Shown: positions 25,823-34,911, numbered from the stretch's first letter. The stretch is DNA of 64,000 bases from Variovorax brevis (GCF_030317105.1 NZ_JASZYG010000009.1:124001-188000); one strand, 5' to 3'. Program-made: numbers and translations. The notes: generated by a model from the letters alone, not told the origin.

Positions 25823-27445
25823 ATGGAGACAAAGCCCCCCGTCCGCCCGCAGCAGCCGCTGCACGAGTTCCTGCGCCAGCATGCGCGTGAACGTGGCGAT
25901 CATGCGGTGTGCATCTGGTACGGCCACCGCATGAGCTTTGCCGAACTCGATCGCGCCAGCGATGCCTTCGCCGCGCGGCTGCAGGCCATCGGCGTGAAGA
26001 AGGGCGAGCCGGTGGTGCTCTTCCTCAACAACTGCCCGCAGTACCTCGTTGCGCATTACGGCATCCAGAAGATCGGTGCCATCGTGTGCCCGAGCGGGCC
26101 GCTCAACAAGGAACATGAATTGGCCTACCAGGTCGGCGACCTCAAGGCGCGCGTGATCGTCGCCGCGTCCTCGTTGCTGCCGGTGGTCGACAAGGTGCGC
26201 ACGCAAGGCACGCTCGAGCATGTGTTCGTCGTGCACTACGCGGACTTGCTGCCGCCCGCCGATGAACCCGGCATCGACGTGCCGGCGGAGCTGCAAGCCG
26301 CGCAGCAGCAAGAGCGCATCGTGCCCGCGGGCTGCGAAGACTTCCTCGCCGTCATCAACGAAAAGGCCAGGCCCGAGCACGTTGCCATCGACATGGACGA
26401 CGTGGCGCTCATGACCTACACGTCCGGCACCACCGGCTTGCCCAAGGGCGCGATGCTCAGCTTCCGCAACGCGCTCTTCAAGACCAGCGCTGCAGCCGAT
26501 TGCAACGGCGTGAACGCCGACGACGTGTCGCTCTCCATCGCGCCGCTGTATCACATCGCCGGCATGCTGATGGGCGTGAACGTGCCGGTGCTCGCCGGCA
26601 TTACCTCGGTGCTTCTGCATCGCTTCGATCCGCGCGCCGTGCTGCAGGCCGTAGACCGTTACCGCGTCACCTGGTGGTACAGCATCGCGCCGATGAACGT
26701 CGCGGTCATGCAGCTCTCCGACATCAAGCGCTTCAACCTGTCGAGCCTGCGCCGCAACCCGGTCACGAGTTTCGGCATCACCTTTACCGAACCGCTGGCC
26801 CGGCAGTGGCAGGGCTTCGCAAAGAACTGCCTTTCCTTTGAGGCCGCGTATGGCTTGTCCGAAACGCACACCTGCGACACCTACACGCCGCACGATGCGC
26901 CGCGCTGGGGCACGCAGGGCATCGCGGCGCCGGGCGTGACCATCCGCATCATCGACCCCGACACGCAAGCCCCGATGCCCACGGGCGAGATCGGCGAGAT
27001 CATCCTCACGAGCCCGGGCACCTTCAAGGGCTACTGGAACAAGCCCGAGGCCACGGCCGCCACCTTGCGCAACGGCTGGGTGCACACCGGCGACATGGGC
27101 AAGATCGATGCGGATGGCTATCTCACCTTCATCGGCCGCTTCAAGGAAATGATCAAGGTCTCGGGCTACAGCGTGTTCCCCGAAGAGGTCGAGACCATTC
27201 TCATCAAGCATCCGGCCGTCGCTCAAGCGGCGGTCATCGCGCAATCGGACCCGGACAAGGGCGAGGTGGTGAAGGCCTTCATCGTGAAAAAAGCGGGCGC
27301 ACAGGTCGACGCGCAGGCGATCATGGATTGGTCGCGCGACAACATGGCGAGCTACAAGGCGCCGCGCCAACTGAGCTTCATCGATGCGCTGCCCACCACG
27401 GGCGCGGGCAAGGTGCTGCGACGCCTGCTCAAAGACTTGCCCTGA
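25823..27445 (+). CDS. AMP-forming acyl-CoA synthetase
   Basis: A 540-residue ANL-superfamily ligase that activates a carboxylic acid with ATP and CoA. The P-loop motif is LMTYTSGTTGLPKGAM (about residues 195-210). Motif YGLSETH, the hinge GWVHTGDMGKIDADGYLTFIGR and the catalytic lysine in GAGKVLRR near the C-terminus are intact. Substrate range (medium-chain, aromatic or other) cannot be told. It is followed after 9 bases by the single-chain acyl-CoA carboxylase, so its CoA product is probably the carboxylase substrate. Confidence 0.92.
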   Translation: METKPPVRPQQPLHEFLRQHARERGDHAVCIWYGHRMSFAELDRASDAFAARLQAIGVKKGEPVVLFLNNCPQYLVAHYGIQKIGAIVCPSGPLNKEHELAYQVGDLKARVIVAASSLLPVVDKVRTQGTLEHVFVVHYADLLPPADEPGIDVPAELQAAQQQERIVPAGCEDFLAVINEKARPEHVAIDMDDVALMTYTSGTTGLPKGAMLSFRNALFKTSAAADCNGVNADDVSLSIAPLYHIAGMLMGVNVPVLAGITSVLLHRFDPRAVLQAVDRYRVTWWYSIAPMNVAVMQLSDIKRFNLSSLRRNPVTSFGITFTEPLARQWQGFAKNCLSFEAAYGLSETHTCDTYTPHDAPRWGTQGIAAPGVTIRIIDPDTQAPMPTGEIGEIILTSPGTFKGYWNKPEATAATLRNGWVHTGDMGKIDADGYLTFIGRFKEMIKVSGYSVFPEEVETILIKHPAVAQAAVIAQSDPDKGEVVKAFIVKKAGAQVDAQAIMDWSRDNMASYKAPRQLSFIDALPTTGAGKVLRRLLKDLP

Positions 27446-27454
27446 AAGGCTGAA

Positions 27455-30400
27455 GTGTCATTCAAAAGAGTATTGATTGCGAACCGCGGAGAGATCGCCG
27501 TTCGACTCGTGAGGGCGCTGCGCGACTTGGGCATCGGCAGTGTTGCGGTACACGCGCGTGACGACGAAGCGGCCCTGCATGTGCAGCTGGCCGACGTGGC
27601 GGTGGCGCTCGGTGCGACAGGGCCGTCTGCGTATCTCGACATCGCGAGCTTGATCGACATCGCGCGTGCCGGGCAGTGCGATGCGGTGCATCCGGGCTAT
27701 GGATTCCTGAGCGAGCGCGCGGACTTTGCGCAAGCGTGTGCGGACGCGGGCCTGACCTTCATCGGCCCGGCTGCCGAACAACTCGCGCTCTTCGGCGACA
27801 AGGCCCGTGCGCGCGCCCTGGCGCAGCAGTGCGATGCGCCCGTCATGCCGGGCAGCGCCGGCGCCGTTTCCTTGCAGGAGGCGCAGGCCTTCTTCGCGGC
27901 GCAGACAGCGGCCGGCGAACATGCGGGGGTCATGGTCAAGGCCATCGGCGGCGGTGGTGGACGCGGCATGCGCGCGGTGCTCAAGCCGGAGGACTTGCCC
28001 GAGGCGCACGCGCGTTGCACCTCGGAAGCCAGGGCGGCATTCGGCGTCGATGGCGTGTACGTCGAGCGCCTGATGCTCAACGCGCGCCACATCGAGATCC
28101 AGGTCATCGGCGACGGGAGCGCGGTGGCCAGCCTGGGCGAGCGCGAATGCACCTTGCAGCGTCGCTTCCAGAAGCTCGTGGAAATCGCACCCAGCCCCGC
28201 GTTGAGCAACACGCTGCGTGAGCGCATCACGCAGGCCGCGCTGCGCATGGCGCAGGCCGTGGGCTATCGCGGCCTCGGCACCTTCGAGTTCCTTGTCGAC
28301 GAGCAGTCGCGCGCCTTGCCATTCGTCTTCATCGAAGCCAATCCGCGCCTGCAGGTCGAGCACACGGTGACGGAAGCGGTCACGGGGCTGGACCTCGTCC
28401 AACTGCAGATCGGCGTGGCTGCGGGCCAATCGCTGGCGCAACTGGGCATCGAGGTTGGACGCACGGCCACGCAGCGCGGCTTTGCGATCCAGTGGCGCAT
28501 CAATGCCGAGACGCTGGACGCGCAGGGCAACGCACGGCCGTCCGGCGGTGCGATGGCACGCTTCGACATGCCCGCAGGCCCGGGCGTGCGCGTGGACACG
28601 CACGGCTATGCCGGCCTTGCGCCTTCACCGCACTACGACACGCTGCTCGCCAAGCTGGTCGTGCATGCAGCGTCGTCGCAGTTCGCCGACGTGCTGCGCC
28701 GTTCGCAACGCGCGCTGGAGGAGTGCCGCATCGAAGGCATCGCGACCAACCTGCCGCTGTTGCGCGCGATCGCCGCGCGGCCCGAGTTCGAACGACAGGC
28801 CGTGCACACGCGCTTTGTCGAGGCCCACCTGGCCGATCTGCTGGCGGCGTCGGCGCAGTTCGAGCGCGCGCCGAGTGCGGTTGCCGCGCACGCCGCACCG
28901 CGCCCCGTCGTCGAGGACGATGACGGCGACGATCTCATCGTCAAGGCGCCGATGCCCGCCAGGCTGGTGCAGTTCGAAGTCGATGTGGGCGACGTGCTGC
29001 CCGCCGGCGCGCAACTGGGCGTGCTCGAAGCGATGAAGATGGAGCATCTGTTGCACGCGCCGGTCGCCGGCTGCGTCGTGGCCCTGCTGGCGGCGCCGGG
29101 CGACTATCTGGTCGAAGGCCAGTCGCTGGTGAAGCTGGAAGCGGTCGATGCCGAAGCGGTGCATGCCGAAGCAGTGCAGGCCCACGACCCCGACGCCATT
29201 CGCGCAGACCTGCAGAAGGTGATCGATCGCCATGCGCCCACGCTCGACGCCAACCGGCCCGCCGCCGTTGCAAAGCGCCATGCACAAGGCGGTCGAACCG
29301 CACGCGCCAACATTGCCGACCTGTGCGACCTCGCCGACGACCCGGGCAACTTCAGCGAATACGGCGCCCTGGCCATCGCCGCGCAAACGCGCCGCCGCAC
29401 ACTCGACGACCTCATCGCCAACACGCCCGCTGACGGCATGATCACCGGTGTCGGCAGCGTCAACGCGAAGCAGTTCGGCGCAGAGAAATCGCGTTGCGTG
29501 GTCATGTCCTACGACTACACGGTGCTGGCGGGAACGCAGGGCATGCGCAACCACCAGAAAACCGACCGCATGCTGCGCGTGGCGCATCAACTTGGCTTGC
29601 CCGTGGTGCTCTTTGCCGAGGGCGGCGGCGGGCGGCCGGGCGACACTGACATGCCCATCGTCGCGGGTCTGAACAACCACACCTTCAGCCAGTTCGCTGC
29701 GCTATCGGGCAAGGTGCCGGTGGTGGGCATCGTGCATGGGCGCTGCTTTGCGGGCAACGCGGCCTTGCTGGGCTGTGCCGACGTGATCATCGCCACCGAG
29801 GCCAGCAACATCGGCATGAGCGGTCCTGCGATGATCGAAGGCGGGGGGCTTGGCACCTTCTTGCCCGAGCAGATCGGGCCGAGCAGCGTGCAGTCGAAGA
29901 ACGGTGTCATCGACGTGCTCGTCAAGGACGAGGCGCATGCCGTGGCGGCAGCGAAGCAATACCTCTCCTACTTCCAGGGCGCGACCACCGATTGGCAATG
30001 CGCCGACCAGCGCCTGCTGCGCCACGCGGTGCCCGAGAACCGCCTTCGCGTGTACGACGTGCGCGCCGCCATGCACGGCGTGGCGGACACCGGCTCGGTG
30101 CTGGAATTACGCGCGGGCTTTGGCGCGGGCATCGTCACTGCGCTCGCGCGCATCGAAGGCAAGCCGGTCGGCCTGATGGCCAACAACCCGCACCACCTCG
30201 GCGGTGCCATCGATGTCGATGCCGCAGACAAGGCCGCGCGCTTCATGCAGTTGTGCAACGCGCATGGCCTGCCCATCGTCGCGCTGTGCGATACGCCGGG
30301 CTTCATGGTCGGCCCCGAGGTCGAGGCGCAGGCGCAGGTTCGCCATGTGTGCCGCATGTTCATGGTGGCCTCGCACTTGCGCGTGCCGTACTTCGCCGTG

Positions 30401-30757
30401 GTGCTGCGCAAGGGCTACGGATTGGGCGCGCAAGCCATGACGGCGGGCGGCTTCGATGCGCCGGTGTTCACCGTCGCATGGCCGACCGGCGAGTTTGGTG
30501 CGATGGGCCTCGAAGGCGCCGTGCGGCTGGGTTTTCGCAAGGAACTCGAAGCCACGGCCGAAGGCGCGGAGCGTGATGCGCTGTTCAAGAAACTGGTGGC
30601 GCAACAGTACGCGAACGGCGAAGCGATCCACATGGCGCAGACGCTGGAGATCGATGCGGTGATCGATCCCGCCGAGACTCGTGCGTGGCTGGTGCGCGGC
30701 CTGGCGTCGTCGGCCGACATGCATGCCGCCGCCGCGCCCTTCGTCGACACCTGGTGA
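27455..30757 (+). CDS. Single-chain biotin-dependent acyl-CoA carboxylase (BC-BCCP-CT fusion)
   Basis: An 1100-residue fusion containing all activities of an acyl-CoA carboxylase. Residues 1-450 are biotin carboxylase (VLIANRGEIAVRL, HPGYGFLSE, KAIGGGGGRGM, FIEANPRLQVEHTVTE). Residues about 490-560 are the biotin carrier, with the biotinylated lysine K528 in LEAMKMEHLL. Residues about 595-1100 are a complete carboxyltransferase (FAEGGGGRPGD, GRCFAGNAALLGCADVIIATE, GMSGPAMIEGGGLG, CDTPGFMVGP, GYGLGAQAM). It starts at GTG 27455. Most bacterial enzymes split these parts over two or three chains. This size and order recall the single-chain long-chain acyl-CoA carboxylases. The substrate is unknown. 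Confidence 0.9.
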   Translation: MSFKRVLIANRGEIAVRLVRALRDLGIGSVAVHARDDEAALHVQLADVAVALGATGPSAYLDIASLIDIARAGQCDAVHPGYGFLSERADFAQACADAGLTFIGPAAEQLALFGDKARARALAQQCDAPVMPGSAGAVSLQEAQAFFAAQTAAGEHAGVMVKAIGGGGGRGMRAVLKPEDLPEAHARCTSEARAAFGVDGVYVERLMLNARHIEIQVIGDGSAVASLGERECTLQRRFQKLVEIAPSPALSNTLRERITQAALRMAQAVGYRGLGTFEFLVDEQSRALPFVFIEANPRLQVEHTVTEAVTGLDLVQLQIGVAAGQSLAQLGIEVGRTATQRGFAIQWRINAETLDAQGNARPSGGAMARFDMPAGPGVRVDTHGYAGLAPSPHYDTLLAKLVVHAASSQFADVLRRSQRALEECRIEGIATNLPLLRAIAARPEFERQAVHTRFVEAHLADLLAASAQFERAPSAVAAHAAPRPVVEDDDGDDLIVKAPMPARLVQFEVDVGDVLPAGAQLGVLEAMKMEHLLHAPVAGCVVALLAAPGDYLVEGQSLVKLEAVDAEAVHAEAVQAHDPDAIRADLQKVIDRHAPTLDANRPAAVAKRHAQGGRTARANIADLCDLADDPGNFSEYGALAIAAQTRRRTLDDLIANTPADGMITGVGSVNAKQFGAEKSRCVVMSYDYTVLAGTQGMRNHQKTDRMLRVAHQLGLPVVLFAEGGGGRPGDTDMPIVAGLNNHTFSQFAALSGKVPVVGIVHGRCFAGNAALLGCADVIIATEASNIGMSGPAMIEGGGLGTFLPEQIGPSSVQSKNGVIDVLVKDEAHAVAAAKQYLSYFQGATTDWQCADQRLLRHAVPENRLRVYDVRAAMHGVADTGSVLELRAGFGAGIVTALARIEGKPVGLMANNPHHLGGAIDVDAADKAARFMQLCNAHGLPIVALCDTPGFMVGPEVEAQAQVRHVCRMFMVASHLRVPYFAVVLRKGYGLGAQAMTAGGFDAPVFTVAWPTGEFGAMGLEGAVRLGFRKELEATAEGAERDALFKKLVAQQYANGEAIHMAQTLEIDAVIDPAETRAWLVRGLASSADMHAAAAPFVDTW

Positions 30758-30777
30758 TGGAGACAGGTGCTGCGAAT

Positions 30778-30985
30778 GGGTTGCGCCTGTAACAGTTGAT
30801 TTGCCACTGCCTGCAGCGCCAGCCACGCGCTGAAACGAATAGACGGAACTTCGCGCTGCCTGATACGCCTGAAGGCGCGAGCGCCGTGCACCATAGCGGA
30901 CATGTGGGCGGCAGCGCCGCAGCCGACGGGTTCAAGTCGGTGCGCGTGGTGTCCATTCCTCAAGTCATCAAGGGGCGGCGTGCCC
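30778..30985 (+). ncRNA. ssrS: Probable 6S RNA (ends approximate)
   Basis: The 397-bp gap after the carboxylase folds like 6S RNA, the RNA that mimics an open promoter and holds sigma-70 RNA polymerase. The closing stem pairs GGG (30778) with CCC (30983), GCGCC (30783-30787) with GGCGT (30977-30981), TTGAT (30796-30800) with ATCAA (30967-30971), and CCACGCGC (30823-30830) with GCGCGTGG (30942-30949). A central bubble follows, formed by 30831-30852 opposite 30918-30941. It is capped by a distal stem, GCGCTGCC (30853-30860) with GGCAGCGC (30910-30917). The ACGAATAGACGG and GACGGGTTCAAG bubble strands also resemble betaproteobacterial 6S as I remember it. No clear promoter was found, so the ends are uncertain. 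Confidence 0.55.
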
Positions 30986-31031
30986 TGAAGGCTTGCATTG
31001 GTTGTCTCCTCCACCCACCTCTGGTGGATTT

Positions 31032-31067
31032 ATCCCCGGGGCCTGCGCCCCGGGGATTTTCTTTTTT
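31032..31067 (+). terminator. Strong intrinsic terminator
   Basis: ATCCCCGGGGC (31032-31042) pairs perfectly with GCCCCGGGGAT (31047-31057) around CTGC. TTTTCTTTTTT follows on the + strand. It ends transcription from the carboxylase and probable 6S RNA before the SGNH gene. Confidence 0.9.
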
Positions 31068-31154
31068 GCGCGTGACTGGCCCGTTCGAAAGCCCTGAACG
31101 GCCGCGTGTAAACCAGCGCACCGAGCGAAGGCGCGGCCCTTACACTTTGAAGCC

Positions 31155-32426
31155 ATGTCACTGCCGGGTGCGTACTTCTCCGCTCGCAGCGTTGCCGCAC
31201 TCGCCTTGGGCATGGCGCTGGCCGTCGCCGGCGCGGCGCGGGCGCAGACCCAATGGATCGGCACATGGGCCGCTGCGCCGCAGGACGTGACCAGCGTTGC
31301 TGCGCCGCTCGGCCAAGGCAACTTCTTTCCCTCGTTCAATGGTCAGACGCTGCGCGAAGACATTCAGGCGAGCGTGGGCGGTGCGCAAGTACGCGTTCGC
31401 TTTTCCAATCTTTTTGGCAGTGCGCCCCTGCACCTCGCAGCGGCCAGCATAGGGCGGCGCACCGGGCCCGATGCGATGTCGCCCGCCACGCTGAAGTCGC
31501 TGCGCTTTGGCGGCAAGCGCGACGTCACCATCCCGCCCGGCGCCCAGGCGTGGAGCGATCCGGCGCCGCTCGCCGTGCAGGCCGGTGATGCGCTGGCCGT
31601 GAGCCTTTACCTCGACCGCGAGACGCTGGTGGGCACCGCGCACCACCAACCGCCCAATGGAACGCGCGTCGCCGACGGCAACCAGGTCATGGCGCCGACC
31701 TGGAATGGTGCGGCGCGTTCAATGTGGAATCCCTTCGTCACAGGGCTGGACGTGGCCAGCCGCGAACCGGCCAGCGTCGTGGTGGCCTTTGGCGATGGCA
31801 TCACGCAAGGCGCGCTTCAGCTCAGCGGCTTGCCGGGCGACTACCCCAGCCGCCTTGCCCAGCGCCTGCAGCAACAACGCCCCGCCACCACCGGCCGTGC
31901 GGTGGCCGTGCTCAACGCCGGCATCGCGGGCAACAGCTTGTTGTCAGCGGGCGCGGGCGCCAGCGGTCTGGGCCGGTTCGAGCGCGACGTGCTGGAGCAA
32001 AGCGGCGTGACGCACGTCATCGTGCTCATCGGTGTCGAGGACATTGCCGCCATCGAGTCGGCCGGGCGAGCCTCGGGCGGCTTGCCCAACGACATGGCCA
32101 TCACGGCGCAGATCGAAGCCGGGCTCAAGGACTTGATGGATCGCTCGCGCCAGCACGGCAAGAAAATCATGCTGGGGACGCTGCTGCCCTTCAAGGGTTC
32201 GGCCAAATGGTCGCAACGCCGAGAGATCGCGCGCCAGGCCGTCAACCGCTGGATCCGCGGCCGGCAGGCCATCGATGGCGTGATCGATTTCGACGCCGCC
32301 CTGCGCAGCAAGGCCGACCCGCAGATGCTCGATCCGCGCTTTGACAGCGGCGACCACTTTCACCCGGGCGAGGCAGGCTATGCGGCGATGGCTTCCGCAG
32401 TCGACCTTGGCAAGCTGCGCAAATGA
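31155..32426 (+). CDS. Exported SGNH/GDSL-family protein lacking the catalytic serine
   Basis: A 423-residue protein with a signal peptide (cleavage likely after ARA, about residue 30). An N-terminal beta-rich domain holds IGTWAAAPQDV, and an SGNH-hydrolase domain begins near residue 205. In block I the usual GDSIT is FGDGITQG, with G215 in place of the nucleophile serine. In block III the expected N of GxND is E295 (LIGVEDI). Block II (GIAGN) and the block V D400/H403 pair (SGDHFHPGEAG) remain. A single base change (GGC for AGC at 31797-31799) accounts for the lost serine. Hydrolysis by the normal mechanism is unlikely, so it may be a binding pseudoenzyme. It converges on pip with one base between. 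Confidence 0.85.
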   Translation: MSLPGAYFSARSVAALALGMALAVAGAARAQTQWIGTWAAAPQDVTSVAAPLGQGNFFPSFNGQTLREDIQASVGGAQVRVRFSNLFGSAPLHLAAASIGRRTGPDAMSPATLKSLRFGGKRDVTIPPGAQAWSDPAPLAVQAGDALAVSLYLDRETLVGTAHHQPPNGTRVADGNQVMAPTWNGAARSMWNPFVTGLDVASREPASVVVAFGDGITQGALQLSGLPGDYPSRLAQRLQQQRPATTGRAVAVLNAGIAGNSLLSAGAGASGLGRFERDVLEQSGVTHVIVLIGVEDIAAIESAGRASGGLPNDMAITAQIEAGLKDLMDRSRQHGKKIMLGTLLPFKGSAKWSQRREIARQAVNRWIRGRQAIDGVIDFDAALRSKADPQMLDPRFDSGDHFHPGEAGYAAMASAVDLGKLRK

Positions 32427-32427
32427 T

Positions 32428-33408
32428 TCACCGGGTCATCGCAAACTCATTCGTCGCCCGAATGAGCAGGTCCAGGATGCCTGGCTCCTTGAACGCATGG
32501 CCCGCGTCGTTCACAAGATGGAAACTGGCTTCCGGCCACGCCTTGTGCAGTTCCCAGGCCGTCTTCACCGGCGTCGCCATGTCGTAGCGGCCTTGCACGA
32601 TCACGCAGGGGATGCCACGCAGTTTTTCGGCACCGCGCAACAGTTGCTGGTCTTCGAAGAAGCCGTTGTTCACGAAGTAGTGGTTCTCGATGCGTGAGAA
32701 CGCCAGCGCGTAGTGCGGGTCGGTGTGTGTGGCATCGACGTCTGCATCGGGCAGCAGCGTGATCGTTCGACCTTCCCAACGGCTCCATGCCACAGCGGCC
32801 TCGATTTGGGCCTCTGGGTCGGTGCCCGTCAGGCGCCGGTGATACGCGGCCATGAGGTCATGGCGCTCTTCTTGCGGGATGGGCGCGACGAAGCTTTCCC
32901 ATTCATCCGGGAAGATCCACGAGGCACCTTCCTGGTAGTACCAGAGAAGCTCTTCCCGCCGCACGGTGAACACGCCGCGCAGCACCATCTCGCTGACGCG
33001 CTCCGGGTGCGTCTGCGCATACGCGAGTGCAAGCGTGCTGCCCCATGAACCGCCAAAGACCAGCCACGCCTTCGCCCCCAACTGCTCGCGCAGCTTCTCG
33101 ATGTCGGCGACCAGATGCCAGGTCGTGTTGGCGTCCAGGCTCGCGTGCGGGGTCGAGCGTCCGCATCCGCGCTGGTCGAACAGGAGCACGCAATACTTGT
33201 CCGGGTCAAAAAGACGGCGATGGTCCGGGCTGCAACCGCTGCCGGGGCCGCCGTGCAGGAACACCGCCGGCTTGCCCTCCGGATTGCCGCACAGCTCCCA
33301 ATACACCTGATGCCCGTCACCGACATCCAGCATGCCCGAATCGAAAGGTTCGATTGGGGGATAGAGCGGGGATGCCGCCGTCCCGGGTGAACTGGGTGCG
33401 GTGTTCAT
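32428..33408 (-). CDS. pip: Proline iminopeptidase
   Basis: A 326-residue alpha/beta hydrolase (peptidase S33) that removes N-terminal proline from peptides. It starts SPLYPPIEPFDSGMLDVGDGH as the family does. The oxyanion motif HGGPGSG, DQRGCGRS, nucleophile S121 in FGGSWGSTLAL, the late Asp (GRYDMATP) and the His (NDAGHAF) are all present. It lies 14 bases after the Bug receptor gene on the same strand and is probably co-transcribed with it. Confidence 0.95.
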   Translation of the reverse strand: MNTAPSSPGTAASPLYPPIEPFDSGMLDVGDGHQVYWELCGNPEGKPAVFLHGGPGSGCSPDHRRLFDPDKYCVLLFDQRGCGRSTPHASLDANTTWHLVADIEKLREQLGAKAWLVFGGSWGSTLALAYAQTHPERVSEMVLRGVFTVRREELLWYYQEGASWIFPDEWESFVAPIPQEERHDLMAAYHRRLTGTDPEAQIEAAVAWSRWEGRTITLLPDADVDATHTDPHYALAFSRIENHYFVNNGFFEDQQLLRGAEKLRGIPCVIVQGRYDMATPVKTAWELHKAWPEASFHLVNDAGHAFKEPGILDLLIRATNEFAMTR

Positions 33409-33422
33409 GCTGGCCTCCCGCC

Positions 33423-34385
33423 TTATTCGATGGTGGCGCCCGATGCCTTCACGATGTCACGCCACTGCAGGTACTCCTTCTTCAGCAGCGTGCCGAACTG
33501 CTCGGGCGTCATGCCCTGCGGCTCCGCCCCCTGGGCGATGATGGCGGCCTTCATCTCGGGCGTGGCCAGCAGCTTGTTCACCTCGGCGTTGACCGTCGTG
33601 ATGACCTCCTTGGGAGTGCCGGCCGGCACGAACAGGCCGTACCACGTGCTCACGTCGAAGTCCTTGTAGCCCAGTTCCGCGACGGTGGGCACGTCGGGCA
33701 TCGAGCTGCTCCGCTTGGCGGAGGTCACGGCCAGCGCGCGCAGCTTGCCGGACTTGATCTGGCTCATGGCCGAGGGCAGCGAGGACACCATCAGGTCCAC
33801 GTTGCCGGCCAGCACATCCATCATGGCCGGGTTCGAGCCCTTGTAGGGCACGTGGCGCAGCTTGATGCCGGCGGCACTGCCGAAGATCTCGCCCGCGAGG
33901 TGGATGGTGGTGCCGTTGCCGGGCGATCCGTAGGTGACGGTGTCGGGCGTGGCGCGCGCAGCGGCGACGACGTCCTGCAAAGTCTTGAACTTCGATTCGG
34001 TGCGCGTGACGATCACCACCGGCGTGTAGGCCACGTGGGCCACGGCGACGAGGTCCTTGGTGGGGTCGTAGCTCAGGTTCTTGTAGAGCCACGGCGCGAC
34101 GACCATGTTGTCCTTCTGGCCCATGACCATCTCGTAGCCGGTGTGCGGCGCGCGTGCGGCTTCGGCGATGCCGATGGTGCCGCCCGCGCCGGCGCGGTTG
34201 TCGGGCACCACCGTCCACTTGCTCACCTCGGTGAGCTTGGTCGCGACGAGGCGCGACAGGATGTCGGTGCCGCCGCCCGGCGGGAAAGGCACGATCAGGT
34301 GAATGGGCTTGGCCGGATAGGGCTGGGCATGTGCGACGGCAAAGGCCAGCGCCAGCGCGGCGGCGGTGAAAAGCTTGCGGATCAT
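33423..34385 (-). CDS. Bug-family tripartite tricarboxylate receptor
   Basis: A 320-residue periplasmic binding protein of the Bug/TctC family, abundant in Burkholderiales. The signal peptide is MIRKLFTAAALALAFAVAHA. The mature protein shows PAKPIHLIVPFPPGGGTDILSR, VVPDNRAGAGGTIG, YGSPGNGTTIHLAGE, HVPYKGSNPAMMDVLAGNVD and the late GLFVPAGTPKEV. No TctA/TctB membrane genes are adjacent, as is common for orphan Bug proteins. The ligand is unknown. Confidence 0.9.
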   Translation of the reverse strand: MIRKLFTAAALALAFAVAHAQPYPAKPIHLIVPFPPGGGTDILSRLVATKLTEVSKWTVVPDNRAGAGGTIGIAEAARAPHTGYEMVMGQKDNMVVAPWLYKNLSYDPTKDLVAVAHVAYTPVVIVTRTESKFKTLQDVVAAARATPDTVTYGSPGNGTTIHLAGEIFGSAAGIKLRHVPYKGSNPAMMDVLAGNVDLMVSSLPSAMSQIKSGKLRALAVTSAKRSSSMPDVPTVAELGYKDFDVSTWYGLFVPAGTPKEVITTVNAEVNKLLATPEMKAAIIAQGAEPQGMTPEQFGTLLKKEYLQWRDIVKASGATIE

Positions 34386-34731
34386 GGTTTTGTCTCGTGG
34401 GAAGTGCAGGCGGACCGGGGCGGGCATTGTGCATCCTGCGGCGCGCGCGAGGGCCCATCGTTTTGCGATTGGCGCCATCGGCATCCGGCAGCACCATGAT
34501 CCGCGGCCTGTCCGGCAATGGCGTGTCGCCAGTGCACCTACCTGTTCGACAAGGCGATCGAATCGACCTTGCAGGCTTCGACCAAGCTGTGCTGGACTTG
34601 TCACCCAAGTCCTCGCACATCTGGTACCCATGCCGTTACGCGGGAAAGGGCATGCGGCGGTAATGGCCTGCGCCCATTGCGAAGGCCCGGCGCCCCTCAC
34701 CCGACCTCTCCCCGGAGGGGAGAGGAGGAAG
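34386..34731. other. Gap without recognised gene
   Basis: This 346-bp gap separates the Bug receptor start from the small membrane protein. Apart from one GC hairpin at 34705-34725 I see no gene, RNA or promoter pair I can defend. The short frames crossing it have no family likeness. Confidence 0.5.
34705..34725. repeat. Palindromic GC hairpin, REP-like
   Basis: CCTCTCCCC (34705-34713) pairs perfectly with GGGGAGAGG (34717-34725) around GGA, preceded by CCCCTCACCCGA. This CCCTCACCC-CTCTCCCC-GGA-GGGGAGAGG pattern is, from memory, a common intergenic palindrome in GC-rich proteobacteria. It has no T-run. Position just after the small membrane gene's stop suggests an mRNA-end role. Confidence 0.5.
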
Positions 34732-34911
34732 TCAAGCGCGGCGCCAGCCGAACCAGATGCCCACGCCGACGGGAATGCCCAGCGCCACCCACGCCAGGGC
34801 ATCGCCCACACCGCCGTCGCTGAACAGGGCGGAGATCAGGCCGATGACGGTGAGCACGCCCATGGCCAGCGGCCAAGCCCAGAGGTGCCAGAAGTGGGTG
34901 CTCGTCTTCAT
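34732..34911 (-). CDS. Small membrane protein coupled to the PepSY gene
   Basis: A 59-residue protein (MKTSTHFWHLWAWPLAMGV...) with two hydrophobic helices (about 12-32 and 36-55) and a GWRRA end. Its ATG overlaps the TGA of the PepSY gene in an ATGA arrangement, so it is translationally coupled to it. Small two-helix proteins often end TonB-receptor/PepSY iron-uptake operons. I do not recognise the exact family. Confidence 0.75.
   Translation of the reverse strand: MKTSTHFWHLWAWPLAMGVLTVIGLISALFSDGGVGDALAWVALGIPVGVGIWFGWRRA

Noticed and set aside
30921..30940. CCGAC-GGGTTCAA-GTCGG looks like a tRNA T-arm
   Set aside because: No acceptor stem, anticodon arm or D-arm could be placed around it. 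It fits better as part of the probable 6S RNA.
34397..34663. 88-codon + frame in the gap after the Bug receptor
   Set aside because: It shows no family motif and no ribosome-binding site, and another frame covers the same region equally well.
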